In this document: one piece after another, positions 16,901 to 24,891 of the stretch
Layout of the letters: each line of letters starts with the position of its first letter
How positions within the stretch are numbered: the stretch's first letter is position 1
From: an uncultured Lachnospiraceae bacterium
Lineage (GTDB): Bacteria; Bacillota; Clostridia; Lachnospirales; Lachnospiraceae
Length of the DNA: 33,276 nucleotides
Reading direction: 5' to 3'
Assembly (NCBI GenBank): GCA_902781215.1
Contig: CACZIO010000036.1
Coordinates: 1 to 33,276 of the forward strand
Notes under the pieces: generated by a model
What the model saw: only the letters and a program-made list of their open reading frames with translations
What the model was told of the DNA's origin: nothing
The model's database searches: none
Program-made: the position numbers and the translations under genes

Positions 16901-19900
16901 GCATCCACGGTGCCCTCTCCACATTCCAGGCTTTTTCCAGCGCGGATTCCGTGGCCGTCAGAGGCATGGGATCGGGTGTCTGAAGATCCTGATAATACGG
17001 ACCATGGGTATCGGGTTCGCCGTTTATTTCTCCGTTGATCGTCTGCATTTCCACAACGGAATAGTGGAGCTTCTGGTCTTCATTTGTCAAAACGGCAAAT
17101 GTTCCGTTGGATTTTTTGACGATCGAGGGATATCCGTCCACACCGCCGATCTCATAGCCCTTCGTGCCGCGCAGGTCCTGATATGTGCTCAGGCTTGTAT
17201 CCCAGTCATATCCAGCCAGGCCGTTATTCAGCGCCGCTACATAATCATACGCCTGCTGGTCCGGCCAGACGACAAAGCTGACAGAATACTCACAGTCATT
17301 CATCAGGATACCTACAGGAGAAAGATCCCACTCGAGCTCACCGGTGGTATTATTGACATCCGCCAATGCGATCCGGTACACATCGCCCTCATCAGTCGTG
17401 ATCTCATACATTCCGTTGTTCTCTGTCACCTGATCGCCGGTATAGGTTTTTGTCGCCGAACCCGGTACGTTGAATGTCACTGCAGGGCCGGAGATGTCGC
17501 CCGCTGCCGTTACCGTGTAAAGTATATCCCCCTCCGGGTTTTTAACGGTATAGACGTATCCGTTCGTTTTACCCTGTACCACCGTGGTGGTCATGGCATC
17601 CGTGGTCAGCGTATCTGTAATACTGACGTGGGCATGGCCGATGATATCCGCAATGGTCTGGAAAATATACTCAAAGGTATCGTTGAGCGCATCTATGGTC
17701 TGCGCATCCGAGAAATAAGTATTGATGGCCTCTGTATCACTTTGGTTATAATCACTCTCTCCATTGCTGTACGCGTAGTTCGTCAGGTATTTGGAATATT
17801 CAATAGGTTCATCCACTCTATAGGTGAAAATATTGTAGAACTTAAATCCATCCCGGACCAGCTTCAGCGCATCATCCTTTGCCTGATCATATGCATACTT
17901 ATTTCCTCCGTTCTTTTCCTCCCCGGTTACGGGATTTGTCGTATGTGCTGCCGCTTCTGTGTCGCCAACAACATTGGTGGGCTCACCATCTGTCAGGAAA
18001 ACGACATAATAATCTTCTTTCGGTTTGTTACTCTCCGCATTTTTCTTGGCAGAGATAATGTCGTATGCATATTGCAGCGCTTCCTCCCAGTTGGTGCCGC
18101 TGGCATAGCGGGTTTTGTTGACCGCTTCCATCAGATCGCTCTTGTCTGTCCCAGACACCCAGCCGTGTTCGGTGTCAGTCCAGCCCTTGGTATCTGCGCG
18201 ATGGTCGGCGAAGCTGATCACAGCGATTTCGACCTCGTCCGGGATTTCCGTTGTGTTATAGGCCAGAAGACGACCGATCACGTCGTCCAATGCCACCTGT
18301 TCGGCGTAGAGGCGGGTCGTTTTGCTTCGGACGTATAAAGCGCCATCTGTAGGATATGACACATAATGCTGAACCGGTCCCCACATAGTATGATCATACG
18401 TTCCATCCCAATACGTGAAGTTTACATTGCTCCAGCTTGAAAAACTAGCATTCAGCCTGACATATTGGCCGTTCACAACGCCCCAGAACTGATAGTCGTC
18501 AGGATTACTGCCACCAATATCCTGTCTAAATACAGCCGTGTCCCTTGTTCCGTAATACCAGAACTGCTCTTCGTCGCTGACGGTATTAGTGATCATACTA
18601 CTGGAGCGGTCCATCACAAACAGGACATTTGCCTTCTTCTGGTTTTTCTGGATTGTCGTCTGCGAGCTTCCCTTCACGCTCAGGGTCAGTGTGTACGTAC
18701 CGTCTTCATTCGGTTCCAGCGTTTTATTTCCCGTGGGGCAAGGTAAGCCTGAATCATCCTGCGTGTAGGACGATTCCTCTGCCTCCGGTTCTCCAGCTGA
18801 CCGCAGCGGAATCGGAGGCATCTCGGGAATATCGTTTTTCTCAGTCTCCTCCTGAGCTTCTGCTCTGGCAGCTTTGAGACTCCGGGAGGGCACCTCCGCA
18901 GGAGAGGCTGTGTATTCCGCGCCCAATGGCGGCGTCTCCGCATTTCCCGTCTCCTGCTGAATATATGTACCTATGACAGAGAAAGAATCCTGCTCATAGC
19001 GGAAGCGGACCGTCGTATCCTCCTCCACGCTGGTATCTACCTGGTCGATGATTTCGACTTCGTCCGACTTAAAATGCACCACACCCGGCTTTGTCCTGTC
19101 CGAGGACAAAAGGCCTTCCAAATAGGTGATCTCCACCAATACCGGTGCTTTCGGCTCAATCTCTCCGCCATCACAAATCAGCTTAATATCAAAGAACCGC
19201 ACCGCATTTACGTTTACATAGCGGTCTTCAGCGGAATCTTTGCCTCCTTCCTTCTTCTCTGCAAATATCCTGTTGACCTCCGACCAGGTTCTTCCGAGAT
19301 ATTGAAGATACGCATCTGTTTCAGGCCCGATTTCTTCTGCCTTGAGAATGGTACCCGCAGGAATCTGTGCGGCTTCATCATATGTCACCGTGATTTTGAA
19401 GGTCATTCCATCAGCCGTAATAATATTTGTAGAGATCTGGGCATCCGTCACCTTGACCGTGAACTGATCCCCGTTTTTCATAGTGACAGTCAGTCTTTCT
19501 TCACTCATAAACGGCTTCAGGCTGATCAAAGCCCAGTCACCGGCTTCGATAGTGCCGCTGTTGATCTCTCCGATCTGTTCTTCTGTAAGTTCAGCGCTGT
19601 ACAGGCATTCCAGTCCGTTTGCCTCTTTCAGCTCTCCGACTGTAGCAACCTGATCGGCCTTCCCGACCCATACCAGCCAGGGACTGCTGAATTCCACATT
19701 TGCCACATCTGTCACGAATATCTTTGTCGCCTCGCTGACAGGTACATGGTTCAGATGAATTGCGTCTTCATATGGATCGGTGCCTTCAATATGCTCTTTC
19801 GTCTCATCTGCTTCTGTCGCGTTTTCACTGCTTATATTGCTCGTATTGCTTTCATCAGCCGGATTATTTAGTCCTATTCCCAGTACTTCCACTATATGTT

Positions 19901-22900
19901 CAAGGCTTACAAAGCCGCCTCCCGGAATGCTGAATTCATATATTTTTCCGTCCGCTTCGTAGTGGAAATCCACCGTATATACAATTGCATAAACGGAGAA
20001 AGAATCCGTGTCAAAGAAGACGGTGGTCTCCTCCGCAGCGTCATTTTCTTCTACAGTCTGGCTCCCATCATCTGTCTTGTCATTCTGCTGTCCATCGCCT
20101 TCATACATGTTTTTTTCTGCATTTTCCGAACTATCATCATTAGATTCCTGCGCAGAGTTTTCCGTATCAGCAGCATCTGTCTGATCAGGAGCTGTTGGCT
20201 GCGCATCCGCTCCCTGCCCCTCCTTCTGATTCTGCCCGCCGGCATCGGTGTCCGCAGTGTCCTCCCCGGAGTTTTCATCTTTTGCAGCCTCATGATCCGC
20301 TGCCGCCTTCTCCAGCTCCTCCCGAATCTCCTCCTCGGTCCTTCCCTGAGCGGGCTCGATCTCCTCCGGGGCGATCAGATCCATCTTCTCTGCATTGCCC
20401 TTGTCGTCGACGTGAACCACAACGGGATCCGCGATGGCAGTGGTCTCGTCTGTTTCTTTATCCTTTTTGATTTGTTCCACGATTTCAGAGGTCAGGGCGA
20501 CACGGACAGGCTTTACAGGCTCAATCTCATTTCCATCCGCATCCCGGAAGGAGATGTCGACGGCCTGGAACCCGTAGGTCTTCGGGTTATTGGCAGCGCC
20601 GGCGGCATTTGCGGCATTGGTCTTTTCTGTATTGCCGGTTGCGTCATCACTGCCGGCGTCTGTCGCTTCACCATTTTCAGGAGCTTCACTGGCGGTTTCG
20701 TTCTCCACGGCATCCCTGACGGTCTCGGCAACGGCATCGAGGTCATCGACTGCGGACAGAACCATAGTCGTGCCGACCGGGAATGTTCCCTCGTCCGCCT
20801 CGACGCGGACAGTGACCTTTGCCTTGCGCGGAAGGGCTTCCGCGGCGCTGGCGGCAGCGGCTCCGGAATCTCCCTCCGCGACACCGGCAGGCTTGCCGGT
20901 GCGGACACGGATAGAATCTTCAAAGCTCATGGCAGGCATCATGGAAGCCAGGGCTTCCTTGAGCTCTGCCTCTTTTTCCTCATCCGTTTTTTCCCTGTCC
21001 TGATTGGCCGCTTCAGGATTCAGATTCTTTCCGTCTACATCCTCTGCCGGCTTCTCATTCTGTTCTTCCTGATTGACTTCCCCTGTAGCTTTATCTTCAA
21101 CGGCAGGTTCTTCATGTCCGGTTTCTTCATTTTCATTATTATCATTATTTGCATCGGCTTCATCCGTCTCTGCGGGATGGTCATTGCCGTCTGCGGGGGT
21201 CTCACCTGTATTTACAAGTTCCTCCTCTGTGACGACCGTAATCTGCGTGCTGATCTCCTCCAGACCCCTGGTCTGATCTTCCTGTACAAAAACGATCTCA
21301 GCAGTCCGGATCACACGGACCAGGCGCCCTTCCATTCCGGCCGCAGGATACGCGCCGTCTGCTGCTCCATCTTCCGCATTTTCAGCATTTACGGGATTTG
21401 CAGCACCTGCATCTGCGTCTGCCACCTCTTCCAGACGGGGCTCACCCAGCTCTACCTGCCCCAGGTTGAAATCGAGCGTAATCCAGCCGCGCACCTTTTC
21501 GCCGGCTCTGGTCGGCTGACCGGAGGCGTCGTAGGTGTGCTGGTTTTTTTCAATGGTATAAGGGGAAAAGGTAAAGATGAGGCTTTGGCCGAGGATGGTG
21601 GTTCCATTTTCTTCGCCGGAGCCGCCTTCAGTGCCGTAGACATTCTCGACACGGACAGTGGCGCTGATGAACTCCTGCGCCTCACCGCCGTCCGCCGCGT
21701 GCTCCTTCAGATATTCGTTCAGGTCCTGGTCGGGCTTTCTGGTGCCCTCGATTGCCTCGGCGCCCAGGTATCTGTGGTAGTTATCCGGATCAGTGAGGGT
21801 CAGGGTGTTGTAGTCGATATACTGCGCCGCGATGCCGTTCTCGACGGCATTGATGGCGTTCACCTGAGCATCGGTCAGACGGAGACCCACGGGCAGACGG
21901 TAGACAGCCGTCGGATTGGTTTTATTGAGGCTGCCGGCGGGAATGGTGTACGACAAATAGACACGCAGCAGGTCGTTGGGCCCCAGCTCCGTGTTTTTTT
22001 CAATCTTTTTCCAGCCGGAGATCGACGAGCTGTCCTCGACGGTCTCGCCCTCCTGTACCGCATAGTAAAAGATGCCTGTGCGCTTGTTCAGGACAGCTGC
22101 AAAGTCGATGGGGGCGAGGTTGGGGACGCAGGTGTTGGCCGCAGGATCCAGCTCGCCGCCGGTCGCCGCCTGCGCGGTATCCGTTGTCTCTGCTGTCTCT
22201 TGAGGCGCATTCGGATCCACAATAGGATTTCCGTTTTCATCCAGTTCTGTCTGTGTACCTGCGACAGGATTGCCGTTTTCGTCTGTTCCCGTTTGTGTAC
22301 TTTCGGTCGGATTACCGTTTTCATCCAGAGCCGCGTCCGGATTGCCGTCGGTGCCCTGTTCGGGCATGCCGTCCTCCCCGTTGGTGATTCCTTCGCTGTC
22401 TGCAGGCAGGCCGTCTTCGACGCCTTCGATCTCCTGGCCGGCAGTCATTCCTTGAATTCCTTCATCAGAAGGAAGACCTTCCCCCTCGGGCAGGCCTTCT
22501 TCGTTCAAAAGGACTTCCTCATTCAAAACGGGTTCATCATTGGGGATGCCTGTGCCGTCATCCGCGGGCAGGCCGCCCTCTCCGTTCGGATCAAGCGTAT
22601 CGTCGGCTTCCTCCGCAAAATCTCCGTAGGTCTCGAAGACGACACCTTCGTCAGGTATTTCCGCCCCGGTCCCGTCGCCGCCGTCCTGCATGGCAGCCAC
22701 GGCGTTGGCCTCCGCATCCTCATCGGGATTGTGGTAGCATTCCTCCGAATGCGTGTGGACCTCCATGCCGCAGACAAGGACGTTCTCATAGCACGCATCG
22801 CTGTGCTGGTGGCCGTCCGACTCCTCTACAGTGCAGGTAAGTTCGGTCACGTCCTTCCAGCAGGCTGTCTGGTCGTGGACGTGTTCAGGCAGCTGGCATA

Positions 22901-23240
22901 CCAAAGTACCCTCCTCGCCATAGCAGGCGGTCGGGTCATGGGTATGTTCTTCAATCTGACAGACCAGCTCCTGGTGCGTGGTATAGCAGCTGTCATCATG
23001 TCGATGACCGGGGCTCTCCGGAATCGTACAGATCAACCGCTGCTCAAAGCAGGCATCCGTGTGCTGGTGGGCGGGGATCCCGCAGTATGCTTCGCGCTCC
23101 ATGGTAATGGCAGGCAGCACGAGGGCATAGGTCGTGACAAACACGACAAGCGCGGCCACGACACTGATAGTGCGCGACCAGAGACGGCGGAATCTTCTAT
23201 CTCGAAGGAGTCTTTTGATTTTCTGTATAAGGGCTTTCAT
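13965..23240 (-). CDS. Giant LPXTG-anchored surface adhesin with VWA and Cna-B domains (3091 aa), paralogue of 532-11283
   Basis: Second cell-surface adhesin. Its N-terminus matches the first almost residue for residue: membrane segment to TYALVLPAITME, then twelve cysteines in C-x-HxH-x-C units (53-168). It shares the LGPNDLLRVYLSYTIPAG block (about 417-500), the VRTGKPAG block (about 766) and the FSVYAIVYTVDF block. Instead of the ricin-like region it carries a block beginning NIITADGMTFKITVTY (about 1273). Its VWA domain has MIDAS D1544, S1546, S1548 and TDGEPT at D1751, plus an aromatic insert after the MIDAS. A Gly/Glu/Ser-rich stretch follows (near 2140-2180). Cna-B/SpaA repeats start near 2342, 2563, 2680 and 2917, with E-boxes LEETTAPTGY and IKETLAPEGY. 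It ends LPNSG (3053-3057), helix, RR-rich tail. AGGAG lies 7 bases before the ATG. Ligand unknown; no sortase gene is nearby. Confidence 0.93.
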   Translation of the reverse strand: MKALIQKIKRLLRDRRFRRLWSRTISVVAALVVFVTTYALVLPAITMEREAYCGIPAHQHTDACFEQRLICTIPESPGHRHDDSCYTTHQELVCQIEEHTHDPTACYGEEGTLVCQLPEHVHDQTACWKDVTELTCTVEESDGHQHSDACYENVLVCGMEVHTHSEECYHNPDEDAEANAVAAMQDGGDGTGAEIPDEGVVFETYGDFAEEADDTLDPNGEGGLPADDGTGIPNDEPVLNEEVLLNEEGLPEGEGLPSDEGIQGMTAGQEIEGVEDGLPADSEGITNGEDGMPEQGTDGNPDAALDENGNPTESTQTGTDENGNPVAGTQTELDENGNPIVDPNAPQETAETTDTAQAATGGELDPAANTCVPNLAPIDFAAVLNKRTGIFYYAVQEGETVEDSSSISGWKKIEKNTELGPNDLLRVYLSYTIPAGSLNKTNPTAVYRLPVGLRLTDAQVNAINAVENGIAAQYIDYNTLTLTDPDNYHRYLGAEAIEGTRKPDQDLNEYLKEHAADGGEAQEFISATVRVENVYGTEGGSGEENGTTILGQSLIFTFSPYTIEKNQHTYDASGQPTRAGEKVRGWITLDFNLGQVELGEPRLEEVADADAGAANPVNAENAEDGAADGAYPAAGMEGRLVRVIRTAEIVFVQEDQTRGLEEISTQITVVTEEELVNTGETPADGNDHPAETDEADANNDNNENEETGHEEPAVEDKATGEVNQEEQNEKPAEDVDGKNLNPEAANQDREKTDEEKEAELKEALASMMPAMSFEDSIRVRTGKPAGVAEGDSGAAAASAAEALPRKAKVTVRVEADEGTFPVGTTMVLSAVDDLDAVAETVRDAVENETASEAPENGEATDAGSDDATGNTEKTNAANAAGAANNPKTYGFQAVDISFRDADGNEIEPVKPVRVALTSEIVEQIKKDKETDETTAIADPVVVHVDDKGNAEKMDLIAPEEIEPAQGRTEEEIREELEKAAADHEAAKDENSGEDTADTDAGGQNQKEGQGADAQPTAPDQTDAADTENSAQESNDDSSENAEKNMYEGDGQQNDKTDDGSQTVEENDAAEETTVFFDTDSFSVYAIVYTVDFHYEADGKIYEFSIPGGGFVSLEHIVEVLGIGLNNPADESNTSNISSENATEADETKEHIEGTDPYEDAIHLNHVPVSEATKIFVTDVANVEFSSPWLVWVGKADQVATVGELKEANGLECLYSAELTEEQIGEINSGTIEAGDWALISLKPFMSEERLTVTMKNGDQFTVKVTDAQISTNIITADGMTFKITVTYDEAAQIPAGTILKAEEIGPETDAYLQYLGRTWSEVNRIFAEKKEGGKDSAEDRYVNVNAVRFFDIKLICDGGEIEPKAPVLVEITYLEGLLSSDRTKPGVVHFKSDEVEIIDQVDTSVEEDTTVRFRYEQDSFSVIGTYIQQETGNAETPPLGAEYTASPAEVPSRSLKAARAEAQEETEKNDIPEMPPIPLRSAGEPEAEESSYTQDDSGLPCPTGNKTLEPNEDGTYTLTLSVKGSSQTTIQKNQKKANVLFVMDRSSSMITNTVSDEEQFWYYGTRDTAVFRQDIGGSNPDDYQFWGVVNGQYVRLNASFSSWSNVNFTYWDGTYDHTMWGPVQHYVSYPTDGALYVRSKTTRLYAEQVALDDVIGRLLAYNTTEIPDEVEIAVISFADHRADTKGWTDTEHGWVSGTDKSDLMEAVNKTRYASGTNWEEALQYAYDIISAKKNAESNKPKEDYYVVFLTDGEPTNVVGDTEAAAHTTNPVTGEEKNGGNKYAYDQAKDDALKLVRDGFKFYNIFTYRVDEPIEYSKYLTNYAYSNGESDYNQSDTEAINTYFSDAQTIDALNDTFEYIFQTIADIIGHAHVSITDTLTTDAMTTTVVQGKTNGYVYTVKNPEGDILYTVTAAGDISGPAVTFNVPGSATKTYTGDQVTENNGMYEITTDEGDVYRIALADVNNTTGELEWDLSPVGILMNDCEYSVSFVVWPDQQAYDYVAALNNGLAGYDWDTSLSTYQDLRGTKGYEIGGVDGYPSIVKKSNGTFAVLTNEDQKLHYSVVEMQTINGEINGEPDTHGPYYQDLQTPDPMPLTATESALEKAWNVERAPWMLAQLLYDENGNSTGFYIEYDVYRDGGAEETDDGEGEGDGQGSSSGEGEDAGEGEGAGEGSSTENTRTPYTTIRLGWDETQGKYIWEPGSTRTVTYNGHPVVVGTRWAQNFSIATGLMLSSAHMEALGLDKTAYPSGEFGGITYYILESGHDYKIEEVIPEGENSWVTYEFDYTAPVYHPMLVDGVLRSVNLSSIEGVTTITEPAHEVEITSMTDAAFDLESLKIENTLRGYINLEKHVVGKDGKTPQPEDDTKFTYTISLYNSTDPGPFTGDSIPWYGVNGLFYHDDDYNYYQAVVTGVDRMVTHQSHTLTLTTESGDVYEAWCTEQEGIFDEDVPGPTSVTYHDGTREITIALHGNEMDCADPNHVSATLKMMQSEILNLANIPVGSIYTIKEEEERGYDLINIRTEIRNGSTVESSSTASDISDGSITGTIVADRDNHVIFTNKIHSVDITVNKVDENNMPLPGAVFTLTKTKDGDETEDTVYTRPAGTEAGTDTGVYLFEDLPDGSYTLEETTAPTGYAGLTSQVTFTIIDGKISGEVNRPENVTWDGENLKLTVPNTPVIEEGRITVRKQWLDFYGNPMDYDGTLDLKLVQWVEGSPENYNVNVDFRYTGNGSGGYSATTNSFTTRTGSGNGDLTINWGYNNSTRSVETITVTDQDGRHYESGIVTYNTYYRRLTIQNISKDLSITVLTQNWNYSGYQNDRIGQLQFTNTGTVIQESAMTGGTKTITLGGGGVWTQQFNVSGNGLLSNSSTTLPATYNGLNCYYTIAEESVPEGFTLQQISTDQVRAGVLTAYNRKNTVDLIVEKVDSNNTAERLNGAAFTLRQIDPEKTGNMDTRGLEGGRTEAQTTAGEGSNRGRLTFRSLALGYYEIKETLAPEGYILSSDPAFYIRVSESGVQILQKDESKAAEQWVVISDNPKVSIQNATVTVVNEPGAALPNSGGPGTLRIYLTGLLLTALAGLCLWLRREYGGIQQE
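22200..22325 (-). repeat. 42-bp coding tandem repeat in the N-terminal linker of the second adhesin
   Basis: Three in-frame units of 42 bases begin DENGNP (DENGNPTESTQTGT, DENGNPVAGTQTEL, and a third that diverges after DENGNPIV). The CCGTTTTC core recurs at exactly 42-base spacing (22231, 22273, 22315). The paralogue has a different, Gly/Asp/Ser-rich linker at this place. Such in-frame units can change in number without breaking the protein. Confidence 0.75.
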
Positions 23241-23475
23241 GACGCACTCCTATAATCTACATAAATCCACACAATTTACACGCCAATGCAGATTGTAGGG
23301 TGCCGGATATGAAACTAGATGTCGGCTCAGAAGATGATTTCCCACTCACCCCGGTTACAGGAGACGAATGAACTGGTACAAGCCGGTATGGATAGCCTTT
23401 CTTATTTGTCAGATAATATTACTAATTAACAGGTTATTATCAGTATATATCTCTTCCTATATAAAAATCCGTCAA
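23241..23475 (-). promoter_or_regulatory. Promoter candidate and 5' leader of the second giant adhesin gene
   Basis: On the minus strand TTGACG (23475-23470) is followed after 17 bases by AGATAT (23452-23447), a plausible sigma-A promoter inside an AT-rich patch (about 23400-23500). The leader is then about 200 bases. Read on the minus strand, it shares TTCATATCCGGC-CCCTA-ATCTGCA (about 23287-23313) and the GTGGATT to AGGAG segment with the leader of the first adhesin, and TTTGACGGAT at the -35. No open frame of note. Confidence 0.45.
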
Positions 23476-23581
23476 ACAATTCAGTATTTTTCGTTAATGA
23501 AATAACAATGTGACGGATCGTTTTTCACAGACACTACGATATAGCCTGGACCTGCGGGCAAATATCTCATGGAAAGCAGAC

Positions 23582-23638
23582 AAAAAGACGGCTCCCGCCG
23601 GTATGTGCCATGATCCTTGGCTGTACCGGGGAGCCGTC
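23582..23638 (-). terminator. Strong minus-strand terminator downstream of the membrane protein gene
   Basis: GACGGCTCC plus CCGGTA (23587-23602, with a two-base bulge) pair with TACCGG plus GGAGCCGTC (23624-23638). On the minus strand the stem ends in GTCTTTTTG. It insulates the second adhesin from transcription arriving from the right. The bases between 23639 and 23770 show no gene. Confidence 0.8.
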
Positions 23639-23770
23639 CCACTTCTCTGTGTCTCAATGATCGTTTTTCAGATCGTCTTCCAGATTGTTATTTAGTGTAA
23701 CCCGTGAAGGAAGTTCCACTATGAATCAGCTGTTGTCTGCGCCGCCATTGTTTCAATACGGCATCGAATC

Positions 23771-23950
23771 TCCGCTCATTTCTGTTCGTTCTCGCGTTGA
23801 TGCCGCAGCACGCAGTTCTCCGCTCACTTCCACGTGATTTCGTATTGACGCCTCTACACGCAGTTCTCCGTTCACTTCCGTGTGATCTTCGCATTGACGC
23901 CTCTACACGCAGTTCTCCGCTCACTTCCTGGTGATCTTTGCATTCACGCT
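23771..23950. repeat. 48/49-bp tandem repeat array that includes the stop codon of the membrane protein gene
   Basis: The TCCG(C/T)TCA core recurs at 23771, 23819, 23867 and 23916, periods of 48, 48 and 49 bases. The first copy is the most degenerate; the last is the actual 3' end of the gene at 23921-24559. The copy next to it also encodes VNAKITRK-stop, identical in peptide to the gene's own end. A minus-strand open frame (23688-23924) crosses the array only because 48 is a multiple of three. Confidence 0.85.
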
Positions 23951-24559
23951 TCGGCTGGTGATGAATTCCGCAACCAGCTCGTAGTCCTCCGGGCAGACGT
24001 AGATGGTATACCAGGTCAGGAAGGAGTGCACGCGGATCTCCTGGAGCTCCGGGAAGAGCTTGAGGGACCGGATGCTGGAGAAATTTGTCTCCACGATCTG
24101 TGTTCCTGTCATGGCGATGCTGCCGAAGACAAGTCCCAGGTTGCCGTCGATGACGCCGGCGGTCGTCGTGAAGGCGGCGATCACCTTGTTCTTGTCCGCC
24201 TGGTCCGTCGGCTGGTAGACACCGATTTTATGCTCATCCATCGAATAGATGCTCATGTACTGGCCGCCGTAGATCCAGGCAACGAGAAAATAGCAGCCCA
24301 CCGCGATGATCGCGACGATCCCGATGCAGAGCAGCGGGATTCCCAGGACCAGTCCCAGGTCGTCTATATTGATTCCATTTCGGATGATGATATAGGCCGG
24401 AATGCAGAGAACGACCAGAAAGGCAAAGCACATGCCCTTCATGACCGTGCGGAGGATGGAAAAATTCTTGAACATGGGCAGACTGTAGGCCCAGTGGTAG
24501 ATGCCCTGATCATCCTTGAACAGCCTGGTTGTCTGTCTGAGGTTCTCTTTTGTCTCCAT
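23921..24559 (-). CDS. Uncharacterised two-helix membrane protein (212 aa)
   Basis: I do not recognise a named family. From the chosen start (METKENLRQTT) there is a soluble front of about 40 residues, two hydrophobic helices (about 41-60 and 70-98, with RNGINIDDLG between them), then a soluble domain of about 110 residues, rich in short strands (IYSMDEHKIGVYQPT, SSIRSLKLFPELQEIRVHS, YTIYVCPEDYELVAEFITSR). This layout resembles membrane-anchored PH-like proteins of Firmicutes, an inference only. The frame is open further upstream to 24646, but GGGAGAG stands 5-6 bases before the ATG at 24559, and the extra residues are basic and unlike a folded start. A good promoter lies at 24682-24710. The gene appears to be a single-gene unit ending in a repeat array. 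Confidence 0.75.
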   Translation of the reverse strand: METKENLRQTTRLFKDDQGIYHWAYSLPMFKNFSILRTVMKGMCFAFLVVLCIPAYIIIRNGINIDDLGLVLGIPLLCIGIVAIIAVGCYFLVAWIYGGQYMSIYSMDEHKIGVYQPTDQADKNKVIAAFTTTAGVIDGNLGLVFGSIAMTGTQIVETNFSSIRSLKLFPELQEIRVHSFLTWYTIYVCPEDYELVAEFITSRSVNAKITRK

Positions 24560-24681
24560 GTCTTCTCTCCCGAGGGTTTTGCGCCTGCAGCCTGCACGGA
24601 CCATCCATCGATGCGGATACGTAAACAGTCTGCGCTGATTACGCAAAGATGCAGCTGCCGGAAAAACGAAATACTTATTAA

Positions 24682-24710
24682 ATATTATCTGGATTGCAAA
24701 TGATATTCAA
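24682..24710 (-). promoter_or_regulatory. Sigma-A type promoter of the membrane protein gene
   Basis: On the minus strand TTGAAT (24710-24705), a 17-base spacer, and TAATAT (24687-24682) sit in an AT-rich patch. Transcription would start near 24675, leaving a leader of about 115 bases before the ATG at 24559. Confidence 0.6.
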
Positions 24711-24799
24711 TAATTATCTCGTATCCCACGGTACAGTAAAGGTATAGGGGAGCGGTTTCTCCCCCAAAATCGGGTACAGCAGTTCTTCCCCCGAGAAGG

Positions 24800-24891
24800 G
24801 GCCGGAGAACCGTCCCTCTGGTCCCTTTCGACCTTGTCCGGTCACCCGGCTTCCTGTGGGGAAGAGGCCGGAGAACCGTCCCCCTGGTCCC
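24800..24891. repeat. 26-bp direct repeat spanning the 3' end of recD2
   Basis: GGCCGGAGAACCGTCCC followed by (T/C)CTGGTCCC occurs at 24800-24825 and 24866-24891 with one mismatch, 66 bases apart. The right copy codes for RDQGDGSPA near the RecD2 C-terminus; the left copy lies past its stop. Nearby (24747-24799) are short GGGGAG/CTCCCC and CCCC/GGGG inverted repeats without T-runs. The GGGACGGTTCT core recalls an intergenic repeat I associate with Clostridia, which I could not check. Confidence 0.75.

Noticed and set aside
16536-18338. 600-codon plus-strand open frame opposite the VWA region of the second adhesin
   Set aside because: Antisense shadow; the minus strand carries the MIDAS motif and conserved VWA domain in a coherent frame.
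21541-21560. T7 homopolymer within the second adhesin gene as a phase-variation switch
   Set aside because: Runs of seven are short, lie in coding sequence of both genes without frameshift, and no evidence of slippage can be seen.
19896-23255. 1119-codon plus-strand open frame opposite the second adhesin gene
   Set aside because: The deduced protein is a monotonous Ile/Arg/Leu/Cys-rich string typical of the reverse strand of an acidic low-complexity gene, with no domain or ribosome site. The minus-strand frame has clear domains.
23688-23924. 78-codon minus-strand frame over the 48-bp array
   Set aside because: Its repetitive RGSERRTAC content arises from the tandem repeat, whose 48-base period keeps any frame open. 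No ribosome site or family resemblance.
23771-23950. Possible CRISPR array
   Set aside because: The units are contiguous 48/49-bp tandem copies without unique spacers, and no cas gene is near.
24560-24646. Upstream extension of the membrane protein to the first in-frame start
   Set aside because: The ribosome site is placed for the ATG at 24559, and the added residues are basic and show no signal or domain character.
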